The translations under genes were made by a program, and so were the position numbers. Positions 8,108 to 16,519 of a stretch of 64,000 nucleotides of DNA are shown piece after piece; position 1 is the first letter of the stretch, and each line of letters starts with the position of its first letter. The notes beneath the pieces are model-generated. The model saw nothing but the letters and a program-made list of their open reading frames with translations, had not been told where the DNA came from and ran no database searches. The stretch is from Paenibacillus nasutitermitis. GTDB taxonomy: Bacteria; Bacillota; Bacilli; Paenibacillales; Paenibacillaceae. The stretch spans positions 124,001 to 188,000 of the forward strand of contig NZ_BMHP01000008.1 in NCBI RefSeq assembly GCF_014641075.1. Direction: 5' to 3'.

Positions 8108-8494
8108 GTGATCACGATTTATGAGGAACAGCGAAAAGGAGCTGTAGCGGACACAATCGAGCATTCACATGCATCGTTTGAAGAATGCCTGGAAGTCATC
8201 CAGCGGATGGATGGCTTCACACGCAGTCAGGTCACGATTCAGTACAGGGAGAATATGATCATGATCGGCGGCGGCGGTCACGAGTTCATCGTTACAGTGG
8301 AGACACGTACTGCGATTCACAACCTTCTCGGCTCGCTGGAGGAAGAAGAGGAGTTTGCTGAGCTTACAGTAGGCGGCCAAGCCTGTGAATTTCCCCAGAA
8401 GTACATCGTTAGACTTGAGCTTGTTGAGTCCGCTCTCCTTCAATTATTAGCAGACACATCTGCCGAACTGAACTGGGAAGTTATTGAGAAATAA
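8108..8494 (+). CDS. Imm1-like immunity protein (orphan)
   Basis: Acidic cytoplasmic protein of 128 residues. The central MIMIGGGGHEFIVTVE and later LTVGGQACEFP resemble the glycine motifs of Imm1-type immunity proteins of polymorphic-toxin systems. Those proteins bind and neutralise a cognate nuclease or deaminase toxin. No toxin gene is adjacent, so it would be an orphan. The GTG start at 8108 has AAAGGAGTG upstream at a good distance. The family assignment rests on motif resemblance only. Confidence 0.6.
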   Translation: MITIYEEQRKGAVADTIEHSHASFEECLEVIQRMDGFTRSQVTIQYRENMIMIGGGGHEFIVTVETRTAIHNLLGSLEEEEEFAELTVGGQACEFPQKYIVRLELVESALLQLLADTSAELNWEVIEK

Positions 8495-8526
8495 TTGCGG
8501 GCTGAATCGATACATTTTTTGACCGA

Positions 8527-9006
8527 TTACTCGATATAGTCGGCGAGATTCTCCAGACTGGACCTCAAACCAACGTCGTGATCTTCCTTCCGTATACCTT
8601 CGGGTACGTTCTCACAAACGATGGTAACCGCGGTGCCTTCCGGAACGGCTGCTAAGGTCCAGGTCATGATCATCTCTCCCGCAAAAGCGGGGTCGTCAGA
8701 CTGGAATTCGACTAATTGTACCATTCGCTCATCTGGGATGAACTCTAAGAATCTCCCATTAACAACGTCAGTATGTTCGGAGGTCTTACCTTGCGTTGAA
8801 TGGTCCGTTTCGAGATAAGTTAGGGACATTCGATACGCTCCACCGGCCCGGGCGTCGAACTCGAAGATATGGCCTTTCATACCCTTCGGCGGAAGCCAGG
8901 AAACCATAGCCTCCGGGTCCACGAGTGCCTTATAGATATTTTGCGGTAATGCTTTGATGACTCTCGATGCCGAATCAGTTCTCTTCTTGCCGGGTGCATT
9001 TGTCAT
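8527..9006 (-). CDS. SRPBCC/AHSA1 domain protein
   Basis: A 159-residue START-fold protein of the AHSA1 (activator of Hsp90 ATPase homologue) group. It has the standard order: RVIKALPQNIYKALVDPEAMVSWLPP, a central beta-sheet (GHIFEFDARAGGAYRMS), DERMVQLVEF, and a C-terminal helix SLENLADYIE. Such proteins bind small hydrophobic ligands. The start at 9006 is preferred over an upstream ATG at 9051 because AAAGAGG precedes it at proper spacing and the family begins there. It appears monocistronic. Confidence 0.88.
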   Translation of the reverse strand: MTNAPGKKRTDSASRVIKALPQNIYKALVDPEAMVSWLPPKGMKGHIFEFDARAGGAYRMSLTYLETDHSTQGKTSEHTDVVNGRFLEFIPDERMVQLVEFQSDDPAFAGEMIMTWTLAAVPEGTAVTIVCENVPEGIRKEDHDVGLRSSLENLADYIE

Positions 9007-9128
9007 GGCATAAAACCTCTTTTTTTTTGAAGTTACGTTCCGTCTCATCATTCTTATTATAAAAGTTAACTTACGAAGTAATTTCTTATCGATTGCTGAT
9101 TATCCAAATATGATGAGTAACGCTCCTG

Positions 9129-9716
9129 CTAAGAACCCCGGATTTCCGAGATAATGGAGTGGAGAAATTTTTGCTGTTCAACACTGGCTTTTTCACATAG
9201 CCCCCATAGCAATTGATTCTCATGCTCCGTCAGATCCCGTTTGAGTGTTGAACTCATTCTTTGTTTCAAGTCGAAATATACGCCTCTTTCTTCGACAGCC
9301 CGAATATAGTGCCCATCCGGATCATAAAAGGTGAAATAACCGAAATCATTCGTAAATACCGGTTCTTTGTCAATATGGGTGCCAGCTTGTTTAATCCGTT
9401 CATGCAAAGCAAGCAAATCATTCGTTAATAATTCAACCATCGTCACGTGTCCCGTGCTGCTTGTGATAAAGAATGAACGAGGAAATGCAAACTTGAGTTG
9501 TGTGACATCTTCCGGGGTGGTTTCCATCAAAAAAATACCCGGACCGTTTCCGTTTTTCAATGCAACATGCGCCTCTCCAAACTGAAAATCCGCCGAAATC
9601 AATTCATAGCCCAACACATTGCAATAAAAATCTACCGACTTTTTCAAATCCGTGACTGGAAATCTCATGCAACAGTAACCGATCACATCCGCATCATTCG
9701 TTTTTTTGCTCAACAT
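9129..9716 (-). CDS. VOC (glyoxalase/bleomycin-resistance fold) protein with C-terminal extension
   Basis: One VOC module (about residues 15-125): CMRFPVTDLKKSVDFYCNVLG, a central ALHERIKQAG, and FTFYDPDGHYIRAVE, the usual metal-ligand Glu region. A C-terminal helical extension of about 60 residues (EHENQLLWGLCEKASVEQQK) is unusual for simple VOC proteins and may be a dimerisation or ligand segment. The start at 9716 gives eight bases from AAGGGGG; the ATG three codons upstream is too close to it. Substrate unknown. Confidence 0.82.
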   Translation of the reverse strand: MLSKKTNDADVIGYCCMRFPVTDLKKSVDFYCNVLGYELISADFQFGEAHVALKNGNGPGIFLMETTPEDVTQLKFAFPRSFFITSSTGHVTMVELLTNDLLALHERIKQAGTHIDKEPVFTNDFGYFTFYDPDGHYIRAVEERGVYFDLKQRMSSTLKRDLTEHENQLLWGLCEKASVEQQKFLHSIISEIRGS

Positions 9717-9734
9717 ATGCTGCATCCCCCTTTT

Positions 9735-10604
9735 TCATTGATAATTAAATATGCCGTTCTTAAACGCTTGTTCATCATCATTCTCAATACCGAACAAAGC
9801 TTCTTGAAGCGCAAATGTGCCCCTGTAAAACCTCATTCGCGATTCAGCGCTTTGCAGTCCAGGGTAGAATACGTACATTTTTTTCAAAAAATCTTCTCCG
9901 TATCCGCTTATTATGGCGGCAGCATCAACAGCGGGATCGCCTACATGTGATCCGCCAAAATCAATGATGCCTGCCACTTTTGGAAGGTGGTGATTAATCA
10001 ATATATTTCCCACACCAAAGTCCCCATGCACGTAGGTTGGTTCATATTGGAAGTTAATGGTATCATTCAAGAAATCCTTGAAATGTTTTTCTACGCGCAC
10101 CTGACTCTCTTTGCTCATATAACGAAACAATTTCTCCTGAATACGTTTGTACATGTCCTCCCAATACTCATATAGATTTTTTTGATAGAGGTGATCGATG
10201 GATTCTTCTTGTAAAGGAATACTGTGCAGCTCAAATAAAAATTGTGCCAGCTGCTCGGCAATCACACATAAATCATCATGGCCTAAAGAGTGAAAAGCAT
10301 GCATGTCGAACGTTTTTCCCGCTATCATCCGATAGCCTACGAATACCTCTCCCACAGTCTGAGATTCGAGATTCTGATAGATAGGGTTTGGAATATTAAG
10401 AGTAATGTGTTTGTAGATGTGCTTTAATATCCGTGTTTCCTCTTTTAGCTCTTTAACGCCTTGTTGATATTTGGGGAACCGGAATATGAGTGCATTATTA
10501 ACTTCAATGACGGTATTGTTTTGGCCGTTTTCATTGAATATGACCGAATGGATCAGCAGGTTTGGATAAACGTTGAGAATTTTATTTACATAATCTTGCG
10601 GCAT
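9735..10604 (-). CDS. Aminoglycoside phosphotransferase-family (APH) kinase
   Basis: Protein-kinase-like small-molecule phosphotransferase of 289 residues. The nucleotide-binding N-lobe is followed by the catalytic loop YVHGDFGVGNILIN and the metal-binding IIDFGGSHVGDPAVD. The family includes aminoglycoside and macrolide kinases and many housekeeping kinases, so resistance cannot be claimed. The start at 10604 is chosen for its GGAGGT site; the frame opens 33 bases further. The stop is 19 bases before the VOC gene start on the same strand, so the two are probably cotranscribed. Confidence 0.87.
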   Translation of the reverse strand: MPQDYVNKILNVYPNLLIHSVIFNENGQNNTVIEVNNALIFRFPKYQQGVKELKEETRILKHIYKHITLNIPNPIYQNLESQTVGEVFVGYRMIAGKTFDMHAFHSLGHDDLCVIAEQLAQFLFELHSIPLQEESIDHLYQKNLYEYWEDMYKRIQEKLFRYMSKESQVRVEKHFKDFLNDTINFQYEPTYVHGDFGVGNILINHHLPKVAGIIDFGGSHVGDPAVDAAAIISGYGEDFLKKMYVFYPGLQSAESRMRFYRGTFALQEALFGIENDDEQAFKNGIFNYQ

Positions 10605-10680
10605 AACCGACCTCCGTCTAAAAGGGTATATATCCAACCTGCGTTAATTAAAAAAACGTATGTGCTTCATTCTCTTCAAG

Positions 10681-11394
10681 TTATTCCTTCGCGCTAAGAT
10701 GAATATTTGACACAATGTCTAAAAGATTTTGTAAACAGGCGATACCTCGCACTTGCTCAACCAGTGCATGATCAATGTATTGAAGAGATTTAAGAGCGAT
10801 TTCCTTAGCCTGCGCAACATTATGTTTATCGAGCTCCGATAATACTTTACGAACGGTATCCAAGGAATACACGACTCTTTGAACCGTTCGGATGATAAGC
10901 ACTTTGCGAATATCTGAAGGACTATAGATACGGAATCCACTCTCTTGTTGACGCTCAGGCTTGATTAACCCTTCCTTCTCCCAATGCCGAATCGCGGAAG
11001 CAGATACGCTCGCTTCTTCAGCTACCTCACCTATCGTAAACGAGTTGGTATTGCGGTACTTCGGCAGATCGTTTAGCTCTTTCAAATCAAGCATGTCGAC
11101 TGTTCGTTGTACGGTTTCTTTTTCTGCATGCAAGTTTACTTGCGCCTTGTTAATTAGCCATAACGCCTCAAGTGTTTCCCCGCGAATGATGCGCGGCATC
11201 ACCTCTCGAATCAAATCCATTCCAAAACCAGCATACATCGCACGTATACATTGAAAATAAGCCTCATGTTCCTTTGTATATATGCGATAGCCATTTACCG
11301 CTCTCTCGACATGAGGAACAAGTCCCCAGGCTTCATAATGCCTTAATGCACTCGTACTTATATTTAATTTTTTTGCGATCTCAATCCCTTTCAT
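10681..11394 (-). CDS. MerR-family regulator with two tandem MerR domains
   Basis: A 237-residue protein with two complete MerR winged-helix modules: MKGIEIAKKLNISTSALRHY (residues 1-70) and SFTIGEVAEEASVSASAIRH (residues 117-185), each followed by the GYRIYT or GFRIYS wing. A helical C-terminus follows (KEIALKSLQYIDHALVEQV). Ordinary MerR proteins have one such domain and dimerise; here one chain could supply both DNA-binding units. It is divergent from the VOC gene at 11559, and the AT-rich 165-base gap is the likely control region. Confidence 0.88.
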   Translation of the reverse strand: MKGIEIAKKLNISTSALRHYEAWGLVPHVERAVNGYRIYTKEHEAYFQCIRAMYAGFGMDLIREVMPRIIRGETLEALWLINKAQVNLHAEKETVQRTVDMLDLKELNDLPKYRNTNSFTIGEVAEEASVSASAIRHWEKEGLIKPERQQESGFRIYSPSDIRKVLIIRTVQRVVYSLDTVRKVLSELDKHNVAQAKEIALKSLQYIDHALVEQVRGIACLQNLLDIVSNIHLSAKE

Positions 11395-11558
11395 CTCAAC
11401 CTCCTTGGATAAACCTATAATTTATAATTAAAGCACATGACGGGTTTATGTCTTTCAGTCATTTTAACACAGTATAAATTGCAACGAACCTTATCATTTG
11501 CATTAATGGTGTAAGCTTGATGTGTAAGCTAAATTCACGAAAAAAGAGGTGGCCAGTA

Positions 11559-12269
11559 ATGTTTAAAATCAAACCGATTTTACCGTGTCCATCCATAAAG
11601 GATCAGGTGTCCTTTTATGTGAGCTTGGGTTTCAAAACCGTTCAAATTTACACTCGACCAAATCCATATGCAGTTGTAAGTTACGGTTCGCTCGAGCTGC
11701 ACTTTTATGGAACCAAACGAATTTTGCCTAATGAAAACCCCCAGATGTGCTATATCGAAGTCGACGATGTAAACCGGGTATATGAAGATTTCACTGCTGG
11801 ACTGAAACGACACTTCGGGAAAATCCCCCGTTCCGGCATACCGCGCATATCAAAAATGAAATATTTAGAAGATGATCGAAGATTTATGATGACAGATGTT
11901 GGAGGGAATACGTTTTACATTGGAACACCGAATGCCGTTCCTGCTTTCTATAGAACCATCGAGAGCGTGGAGTATGCAAAAAATTTCGAGACACTCTACG
12001 ATTTAATATATTCAAAAGAGGACAGCCATTCAGCGTTTAATATGTTGGAAAAATTCTTTCCTGCAAAAGATTTAGATTCAAAAAATATAGGTGATTTGGA
12101 TCTAGCCAAAATATTGCTGGTTGCCTTGGATATTCATTTACAGCGAGATAAAGTAGTGAACCAAAGCATTAACGATAAACTACAAAAGTTATTTAACATT
12201 CACAACACTGAAAGCCCGGATTGGAATAAAATATCAAAGCAATATCACGAGATTTTTGGCTGTGAATAA
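11559..12269 (+). CDS. VOC family protein with C-terminal helical domain
   Basis: A 236-residue protein. The N-terminal half is a bleomycin-resistance-like VOC module (MFKIKPILPCPSIKDQVSFY, LELHFYG, MCYIEVDDVNRVYEDF, FMMTDVGGNTFYIG). The C-terminal 100 residues are helical, and part of them is duplicated as the fragment at 7628-7801. The start at 11559 is supported by AAAGAGGTGG; an earlier in-frame ATG at 11517 lacks a site. It is divergent from the tandem MerR gene, which probably controls it. Confidence 0.85.
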   Translation: MFKIKPILPCPSIKDQVSFYVSLGFKTVQIYTRPNPYAVVSYGSLELHFYGTKRILPNENPQMCYIEVDDVNRVYEDFTAGLKRHFGKIPRSGIPRISKMKYLEDDRRFMMTDVGGNTFYIGTPNAVPAFYRTIESVEYAKNFETLYDLIYSKEDSHSAFNMLEKFFPAKDLDSKNIGDLDLAKILLVALDIHLQRDKVVNQSINDKLQKLFNIHNTESPDWNKISKQYHEIFGCE

Positions 12270-12287
12270 TAAGCGTTCAACAACAAC

Positions 12288-12462
12288 TTGACCCGGGCCT
12301 CCCTGCCGTGGCGGGTTCAGGGGTTCTTGCAATCGCGTTCGTCGGGTTGTTGTTTGCAAGGTGTTGAGCGGAAAGCCCAAAGAGGGCCGCTAGCAGCCTG
12401 CCTCTCGGCAACCTGTCACAGCCCTCCAACCTGCGTCCGACGCGGCTTCGTGGTTCTTATAG
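12288..12462 (+). repeat. Palindromic 3'-end repeat, family 1, copy 1
   Basis: Shares the family core: TTGCAAGGTGTTGAGCGGAA, GCCCAAAGAGGGC, AACCTGTCACAGCCC, and the self-complementary GCGTCCGACGC followed by GGCTT. It lies just 3' of the minus-strand satA gene. Other copies: 17150-17312, 20155-20275, 24720-24876 and 26030-26170, with decayed cores at 13296-13314 and 14746-14765. Confidence 0.8.
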
Positions 12463-12534
12463 AACAAGTTGCATTGCCATTGCTTGCAGCTTGCTGGAGA
12501 TTGTTTGCAGCATGCCAACTATCACCGACTACGT

Positions 12535-13089
12535 TTATTCGAAAATCAGATACCAGAATATCGCAATTTCATCATTGGATTTATCAATACCCTGATATAA
12601 GTGAAGATCAAGCCCGCCGATGACAAAACCGCAACTTTTATAAAATTGGCACGCATTCACATTATTACTTTGCGTCTCCAACATGATTCCGGGCATTCCA
12701 CCATTTACCGCCCACCGCTTAGCCCGTTCGATCAATTTACGACCTACTCCATGCCCTCTATAATTTTTGTCTACTGCTATGTCTTCTACAAGGGCATATT
12801 TGTTCCAGTTTCGTGTCAATACGATACGGCCTACTACTTGATTCTCCGCCCAAGCCAAGTACACAATTCGATCCGAGCTATCGATATAGTCTGAATAGTC
12901 TTCGTCCTCTGCTTCCTTAAACCGTTCTTCCGAATAGCTTTTCGTATAGCCAGGAATTGGTTCCACTGTGAATCTGAACTCTCGCCCCGACAGGGACAGG
13001 ACGAGAGTAGAATCAACAGTAAAACTGTCGTCTATATTTCCCCAGGCATTTTTATCTCCAACCGCGAACTTCCGAATCACAATATCCAT
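12535..13089 (-). CDS. satA: Streptothricin acetyltransferase-like GNAT protein
   Basis: A GNAT N-acetyltransferase of 184 residues close to the SatA (YyaR) streptothricin acetyltransferases of Bacillus. Supporting features are IVYLAWAENQVVGRIVLTRN, the acetyl-CoA pyrophosphate loop VEDIAVDKNYRGHGVGRKLI, MLETQSNNVNACQFYKSCGF and the family tail EIAIFWYLIF. It would acetylate the beta-lysine amine of streptothricin; substrate assignment is by family resemblance. The start at 13089 gives proper spacing to GGAGG. It is a single gene followed by a family 1 palindromic repeat. Confidence 0.85.
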   Translation of the reverse strand: MDIVIRKFAVGDKNAWGNIDDSFTVDSTLVLSLSGREFRFTVEPIPGYTKSYSEERFKEAEDEDYSDYIDSSDRIVYLAWAENQVVGRIVLTRNWNKYALVEDIAVDKNYRGHGVGRKLIERAKRWAVNGGMPGIMLETQSNNVNACQFYKSCGFVIGGLDLHLYQGIDKSNDEIAIFWYLIFE

Positions 13090-13295
13090 ACTCATCCTCC
13101 TAATTTAGGGCATCGTCTTAACTGGGGACATGGTATGGAGTGAGACGGTGGGCCCCGGACTTAACGGAACTCGATTTTCATACTCATTATCGTATCCTCC
13201 AAAGATTTTATTTTGCACCATTTTATCATAATTCACTAATACACTAATCTAATCAGGTACGAGAGGTAACTTGCTTCGATCGCCTATTGAGCTGA

Positions 13296-13314
13296 TGTTT
13301 GCAGCTGTTGGCGG
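13296..13314 (+). repeat. Decayed family 1 repeat core
   Basis: TGTTTGCAGCTGTTGGCGG matches the family 1 core TGTTTGCAAGCTGTTGAACGG with a one-base gap and two further differences. It lies immediately 3' of the minus-strand sigma-VOC gene, where intact copies occur next to other genes. The rest of the 13096-13342 gap shows nothing recognisable. Confidence 0.45.
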
Positions 13315-13342
13315 TGGTTTGCAGTTCCTTTCAACCTGAAAA

Positions 13343-14323
13343 TTAGTTCTTATACCACTCGGCTACGGTTATTGTATTGCCGTCCGGGTCAACCACATCA
13401 AAATACTTGGAACACGGAGCATTATCATAGCGCTCGCTTACTTGCACTCCATCTTCTTGTAATTGTGCATAAAAGGATTCAATATCATCTGTTTTTAATT
13501 CAAAAAGCGATGCCGGAACTCCATTTCGGGAAAAGTGCAAAGGTGTCCTCTCTACTTCTTCGAGCAAAAAAACATTTGGACCGTTTTCCCCTAATTGAAT
13601 GATTGCATTGGTACCTTCCTTGAAACGTATCGGTTCACGAACCGGTTTGCATCCTAAATGCTGTACATACCATTGGAAGGAAACCTCTACATTTTTTACT
13701 GGAAAATTAATGCATGAAATGCCGACAATTCTTTTTACCACCTTTTGCTCAAATACCTCGCCCAACTTTTGATTGCCCAACGTCTGCTCCGCCAAATCAA
13801 ACAGCTCCTTTTTCAATTTATCTTTGGCTCTTCTTAACCGGCTTTCCGCTGCGCTTACTGTAACATGCAGGAATTCCGCTATTTCCTTGATGGTAAAGCC
13901 GCTAATGAAGTACAGGATTGCAACGATCCGATACTTCTCGTCCAGTTGCTTTAAAGCCGTTCTTACCGCCCGATCGCGCTCTCTCTGAAGTACTTCTTCC
14001 TCGGTAGAATGTGTTACAAAGAAGAGTCCCTCCTCCAGCTGTCCATCTCTTAGTCGACCGTACTTCCTCCACCAGTCCTCTGCGGTATTGCGGACAATTC
14101 TCATCAGCCAGCTGCCGAATTTACCCGGTTCATTCAGTCTAGTCAAGTTATACCATGCTTTAATGAAGGCCTCTTGCGCTGCATCTTCCGCATCACTTCT
14201 TTGACCCAGCCTATTGAGAGCAACAGCATATACGGCATTTGCGTATTTGCTGATTAAATATCTGAAAGCATCCACATCACCTCCGGCAGCTCGTTTAACG
14301 ATTTCCTGCTCTTCGTTTGGCAT
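13343..14323 (-). CDS. ECF sigma factor fused to a C-terminal VOC domain
   Basis: A 326-residue two-module protein. Residues 1 to about 180 are an ECF sigma factor: region 2 (YAVALNRLGQRSDAEDAAQE, FGSWLMRIVRNTAEDWWRK) and region 4 (GFTIKEIAEFLHVTVSAAES). After a short linker (GEVFEQKVVKRIV), residues about 205-326 form one VOC module (INFPVKNVEVSFQWYVQHLG, FDVVDPDGNTITVAEW). No anti-sigma gene is next to it, so the VOC domain may bind a ligand or drug and gate the sigma factor. ECF-SnoaL fusions are well known; an ECF-VOC fusion is much less familiar to me. The frame is continuous without sign of a frameshift. Confidence 0.88.
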   Translation of the reverse strand: MPNEEQEIVKRAAGGDVDAFRYLISKYANAVYAVALNRLGQRSDAEDAAQEAFIKAWYNLTRLNEPGKFGSWLMRIVRNTAEDWWRKYGRLRDGQLEEGLFFVTHSTEEEVLQRERDRAVRTALKQLDEKYRIVAILYFISGFTIKEIAEFLHVTVSAAESRLRRAKDKLKKELFDLAEQTLGNQKLGEVFEQKVVKRIVGISCINFPVKNVEVSFQWYVQHLGCKPVREPIRFKEGTNAIIQLGENGPNVFLLEEVERTPLHFSRNGVPASLFELKTDDIESFYAQLQEDGVQVSERYDNAPCSKYFDVVDPDGNTITVAEWYKN

Positions 14324-14460
14324 CGCTCACCTCAATGCTGTCACTAATAATGACGTACTTAAATGATAAAACTGGTCAAATTGTTTGAAAAAATATTTTT
14401 AATTGTATTGCGGCGGGAACACAAAGGGCAAGGATGTTCGGAGGGCTTCAGCGTACAAAA

Positions 14461-14597
14461 ATAGGGATTTCAATCAGCGCGGCGGGACTGGCTACAGAGA
14501 ATATGAGCAAGAAGCCCGTAGACAACGGGACTGGTGAAACAATGCAGTTTGAGCCAAGGCGAGTCATCCCTCTGCGGCTGGTCCAAAGTAGTTGAAC
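14461..14597 (+). repeat. Palindromic repeat, family 2, copy A
   Basis: Shares with 24010-24203 the order ATCAGCGCGGCGGGA, GAGCAAGAA, CCCGT-N-ACGGG, and TTTGAGCCAAGGCGA followed by a CTGCGGCTGG arm that can fold back on it. It lies in the gap between the sigma-VOC and GNAT genes. In one frame both copies read SAAG, PVD-G-G, FEPRR, IPL, but with no start or ribosome binding site. Confidence 0.65.
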
Positions 14598-14745
14598 ATT
14601 GTTTGTAAACCGTCGCAACTGAATGATCTTTATCTCTTAGTGAATTGAGCTCGTATTTTTTATGTGGTGTGGCTAACTTAATGGAGTTATTTGTGAAAAT
14701 TAGAAAGGTGGAACGCGCTGGGGCTGGGTTGTGGACGGATAGGGG

Positions 14746-14765
14746 TGTTGCAAGTTGTTGAATGG
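14746..14765 (+). repeat. Decayed family 1 repeat core
   Basis: TTGCAAGTTGTTGAATGG matches the family 1 core TTGCAAGCTGTTGAACGG at 16 of 18 positions. It lies 44 bases 3' of the minus-strand GNAT gene. No other part of the repeat is recognisable here. Confidence 0.45.
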
Positions 14766-14808
14766 TTGCAGGCAGGTTGTTTGCAATCCAGTACCATTCT
14801 AATCCGCA

Positions 14809-15402
14809 TTATTTCGTGTACCTCAACGATACAAGGTGATTGATCCCGATTTTCTTTGCCCGTTTAATCGGTATTTGCCTGCGTTTGTATTCTTCAAAAC
14901 CTAATTTATAATAGAGTTTCATGGCTGGCATATTGGTATCGGCGACTTCTTCAATCAAGTAAACCTCATAAGGTGTATGCTCAAGGATATGACGAATCAA
15001 TTGTGAAGCAACACCTTGCCCCCTGAATTCGGCAGCTGTCCCTACAAATTCGATGGAGCCTACACCCGGTGAAGGATTAACAAAGGGGGATTCAAATTCT
15101 TTTTTCAGGAAAATACTAGCAAGACTTCCTTTATAAAAGCCTAAATGTTTGCGAAGCTCCTTTTTATCAAGTTTAACCGAGAGTGAGGTTCCATCCGTGC
15201 AGGCAGCCATTCCGATCACTTGTCCCTTGTATAAAGCCACATAAAATTGATCCAGAACGAACATATGAGCGAACGCTGCAGCAATCTTCTTCGGATCCTT
15301 GGAGAAAAACCCAAGCCACTGTGTGAATCCCTCTGCGAATATTTCAGATATCCCTAGCCTCACATCAAACTCAGCTTGATCAGCTCTTACCACGTTAAGC
15401 AT
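14809..15402 (-). CDS. GNAT family N-acetyltransferase
   Basis: A 197-residue GNAT protein. The acetyl-CoA loop is VGTAAEFRGQGVASQLIRHI, followed by YLIEEVADTNMPAMKLYYKL and GFEEYKR, the usual motif A/B arrangement in the C-terminal half. The substrate is not deducible. It starts 7 bases after the TetR stop at 15410, with its GGGGAGTG site inside the end of that gene, so the pair forms a regulator-enzyme operon. Confidence 0.88.
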   Translation of the reverse strand: MLNVVRADQAEFDVRLGISEIFAEGFTQWLGFFSKDPKKIAAAFAHMFVLDQFYVALYKGQVIGMAACTDGTSLSVKLDKKELRKHLGFYKGSLASIFLKKEFESPFVNPSPGVGSIEFVGTAAEFRGQGVASQLIRHILEHTPYEVYLIEEVADTNMPAMKLYYKLGFEEYKRRQIPIKRAKKIGINHLVSLRYTK

Positions 15403-15409
15403 AGCATGG

Positions 15410-16021
15410 TCACTCCCCTTCCTTAAATAGAAATGCGGTGAGGACAGATGGTGAGGGCATGATAAAGTTGTTCTTTAGCAGCACCTTCATCTCAGCCAAT
15501 CCTTGAACCGCAGCGTAAAAAAAGACTGCCATCTCATGCGCATCACCCGAGCGGAATTCTCCAAGCTGCTGACCCTTACGAATGAGTTGCGCCGTAGCAT
15601 CAAGAAGTCCAGCATTGACCCGGAGTATCTCTTCATTTTGTTTAGAGGCTGTAGCAGTGCCTGCTAATAGCGATTGATTGATAAGGATCAGCAAATTGGC
15701 CAGTTCCTCTCCTTTCATCATGTCGGTGTAGACTTCGTCGACAAACTGTTCAATTACCTTTTTAGGGGATTGATCAGATTCAAAGAAGTTAATATTACGT
15801 TTCAATCCTTCAACTGCGTAGGCAACCATTTCGTGAAATAATTGATCCTTTGTCTTGTAATGACGATATAGCAGCCCAATACTAATGCCAGCTGTATCCG
15901 CGATATCTTGAACATTCGTCGAACCGAAACCTTGATGAACAAATAACTCCATCGCAGCTGAATGGATTTTTTCCCTGGTGGCATTGCGCATTTCTTCAAA
16001 CTGCTCCTTGCTACGCGGCAA
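15410..16021 (-). CDS. TetR-family transcriptional regulator
   Basis: A 203-residue TetR repressor. The helix-turn-helix is near the N-terminus (AAMELFVHQGFGSTNVQDIADTAGISIGLLYRHYKTKDQLFHEM) and the C-terminal half is a helical ligand domain. The TTG start at 16021 is supported by AAAGGGGC. It is the first gene of an operon with the GNAT protein, and a palindromic operator overlaps its promoter, suggesting autoregulation. Confidence 0.9.
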   Translation of the reverse strand: MPRSKEQFEEMRNATREKIHSAAMELFVHQGFGSTNVQDIADTAGISIGLLYRHYKTKDQLFHEMVAYAVEGLKRNINFFESDQSPKKVIEQFVDEVYTDMMKGEELANLLILINQSLLAGTATASKQNEEILRVNAGLLDATAQLIRKGQQLGEFRSGDAHEMAVFFYAAVQGLAEMKVLLKNNFIMPSPSVLTAFLFKEGE

Positions 16022-16039
16022 ACGATTTGCCCCTTTCTT

Positions 16040-16064
16040 TGAGTGAGTTTTTACTCATTATAAT
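16040..16064 (-). promoter_or_regulatory. TetR-type operator overlapping a -10 box
   Basis: TGAGT-N8-ACTCA (16040-16057) is an inverted repeat of the TGAGT/ACTCA type seen at many TetR sites. On the minus strand a TATAAT hexamer (16059-16064) abuts it, so binding would block the promoter of the TetR-GNAT operon. Confidence 0.6.
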
Positions 16065-16202
16065 AAATATAAATCGGAATAACAATACTCCATTCCATTA
16101 GCGCGACTGCAGCGGTGTTTCTTCAAGTATTTTGAAAGTTCCTTGACCGTTTGGACTCTTAGGTTTTATAATTCGACGGATGAGGAATTGATGCAGTTTT
16201 AG

Positions 16203-16358
16203 GAGTTCACGTCACAGCAAATCGTGGAGGCGCTCAAGAAGCATCGCCTTGTGTTGGAGGAAGACCGGAAGAAGGCAGAAAAGAACGGTACTGAGTACAA
16301 CGATCACGGGTTAGTCGTACAGACTCGAAATGGTTTCCCTCTCAGCCCGTATTTCTAG
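16203..16358 (+). pseudogene. Tyrosine recombinase (phage integrase) fragment
   Basis: The frame ending at 16356-16358 reads QQIVEALKKHRLVLEEDRKK, then GLVVQTRNGFPLSPYF. This is the segment of Tn916/phage-type integrases between the SSRRTI strand and the HDLRHT catalytic box (typically ALKKHR, GLVF-T-NG-PLSP). There is a stop just upstream at 16200-16202, and none of the catalytic Arg-His-Arg-Tyr residues follow. It is the relic of an integrated element. The rest of 16065-16519 shows no gene. Confidence 0.75.
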
Positions 16359-16519
16359 TTAGACCGCTACTCACACCTTTTCCCGTCCCTTTAACAAGAG
16401 GCAGCGGAGAAGTTGGTCGAATTATTAACAAGCGCATGATGCCTTGCAGGGGAGTGGCTGAATAATAATCCAGGAGCAAGCAAAAGAAGCCAAGCAAGCG
16501 CCCATGCTTGTGGCTGAAT

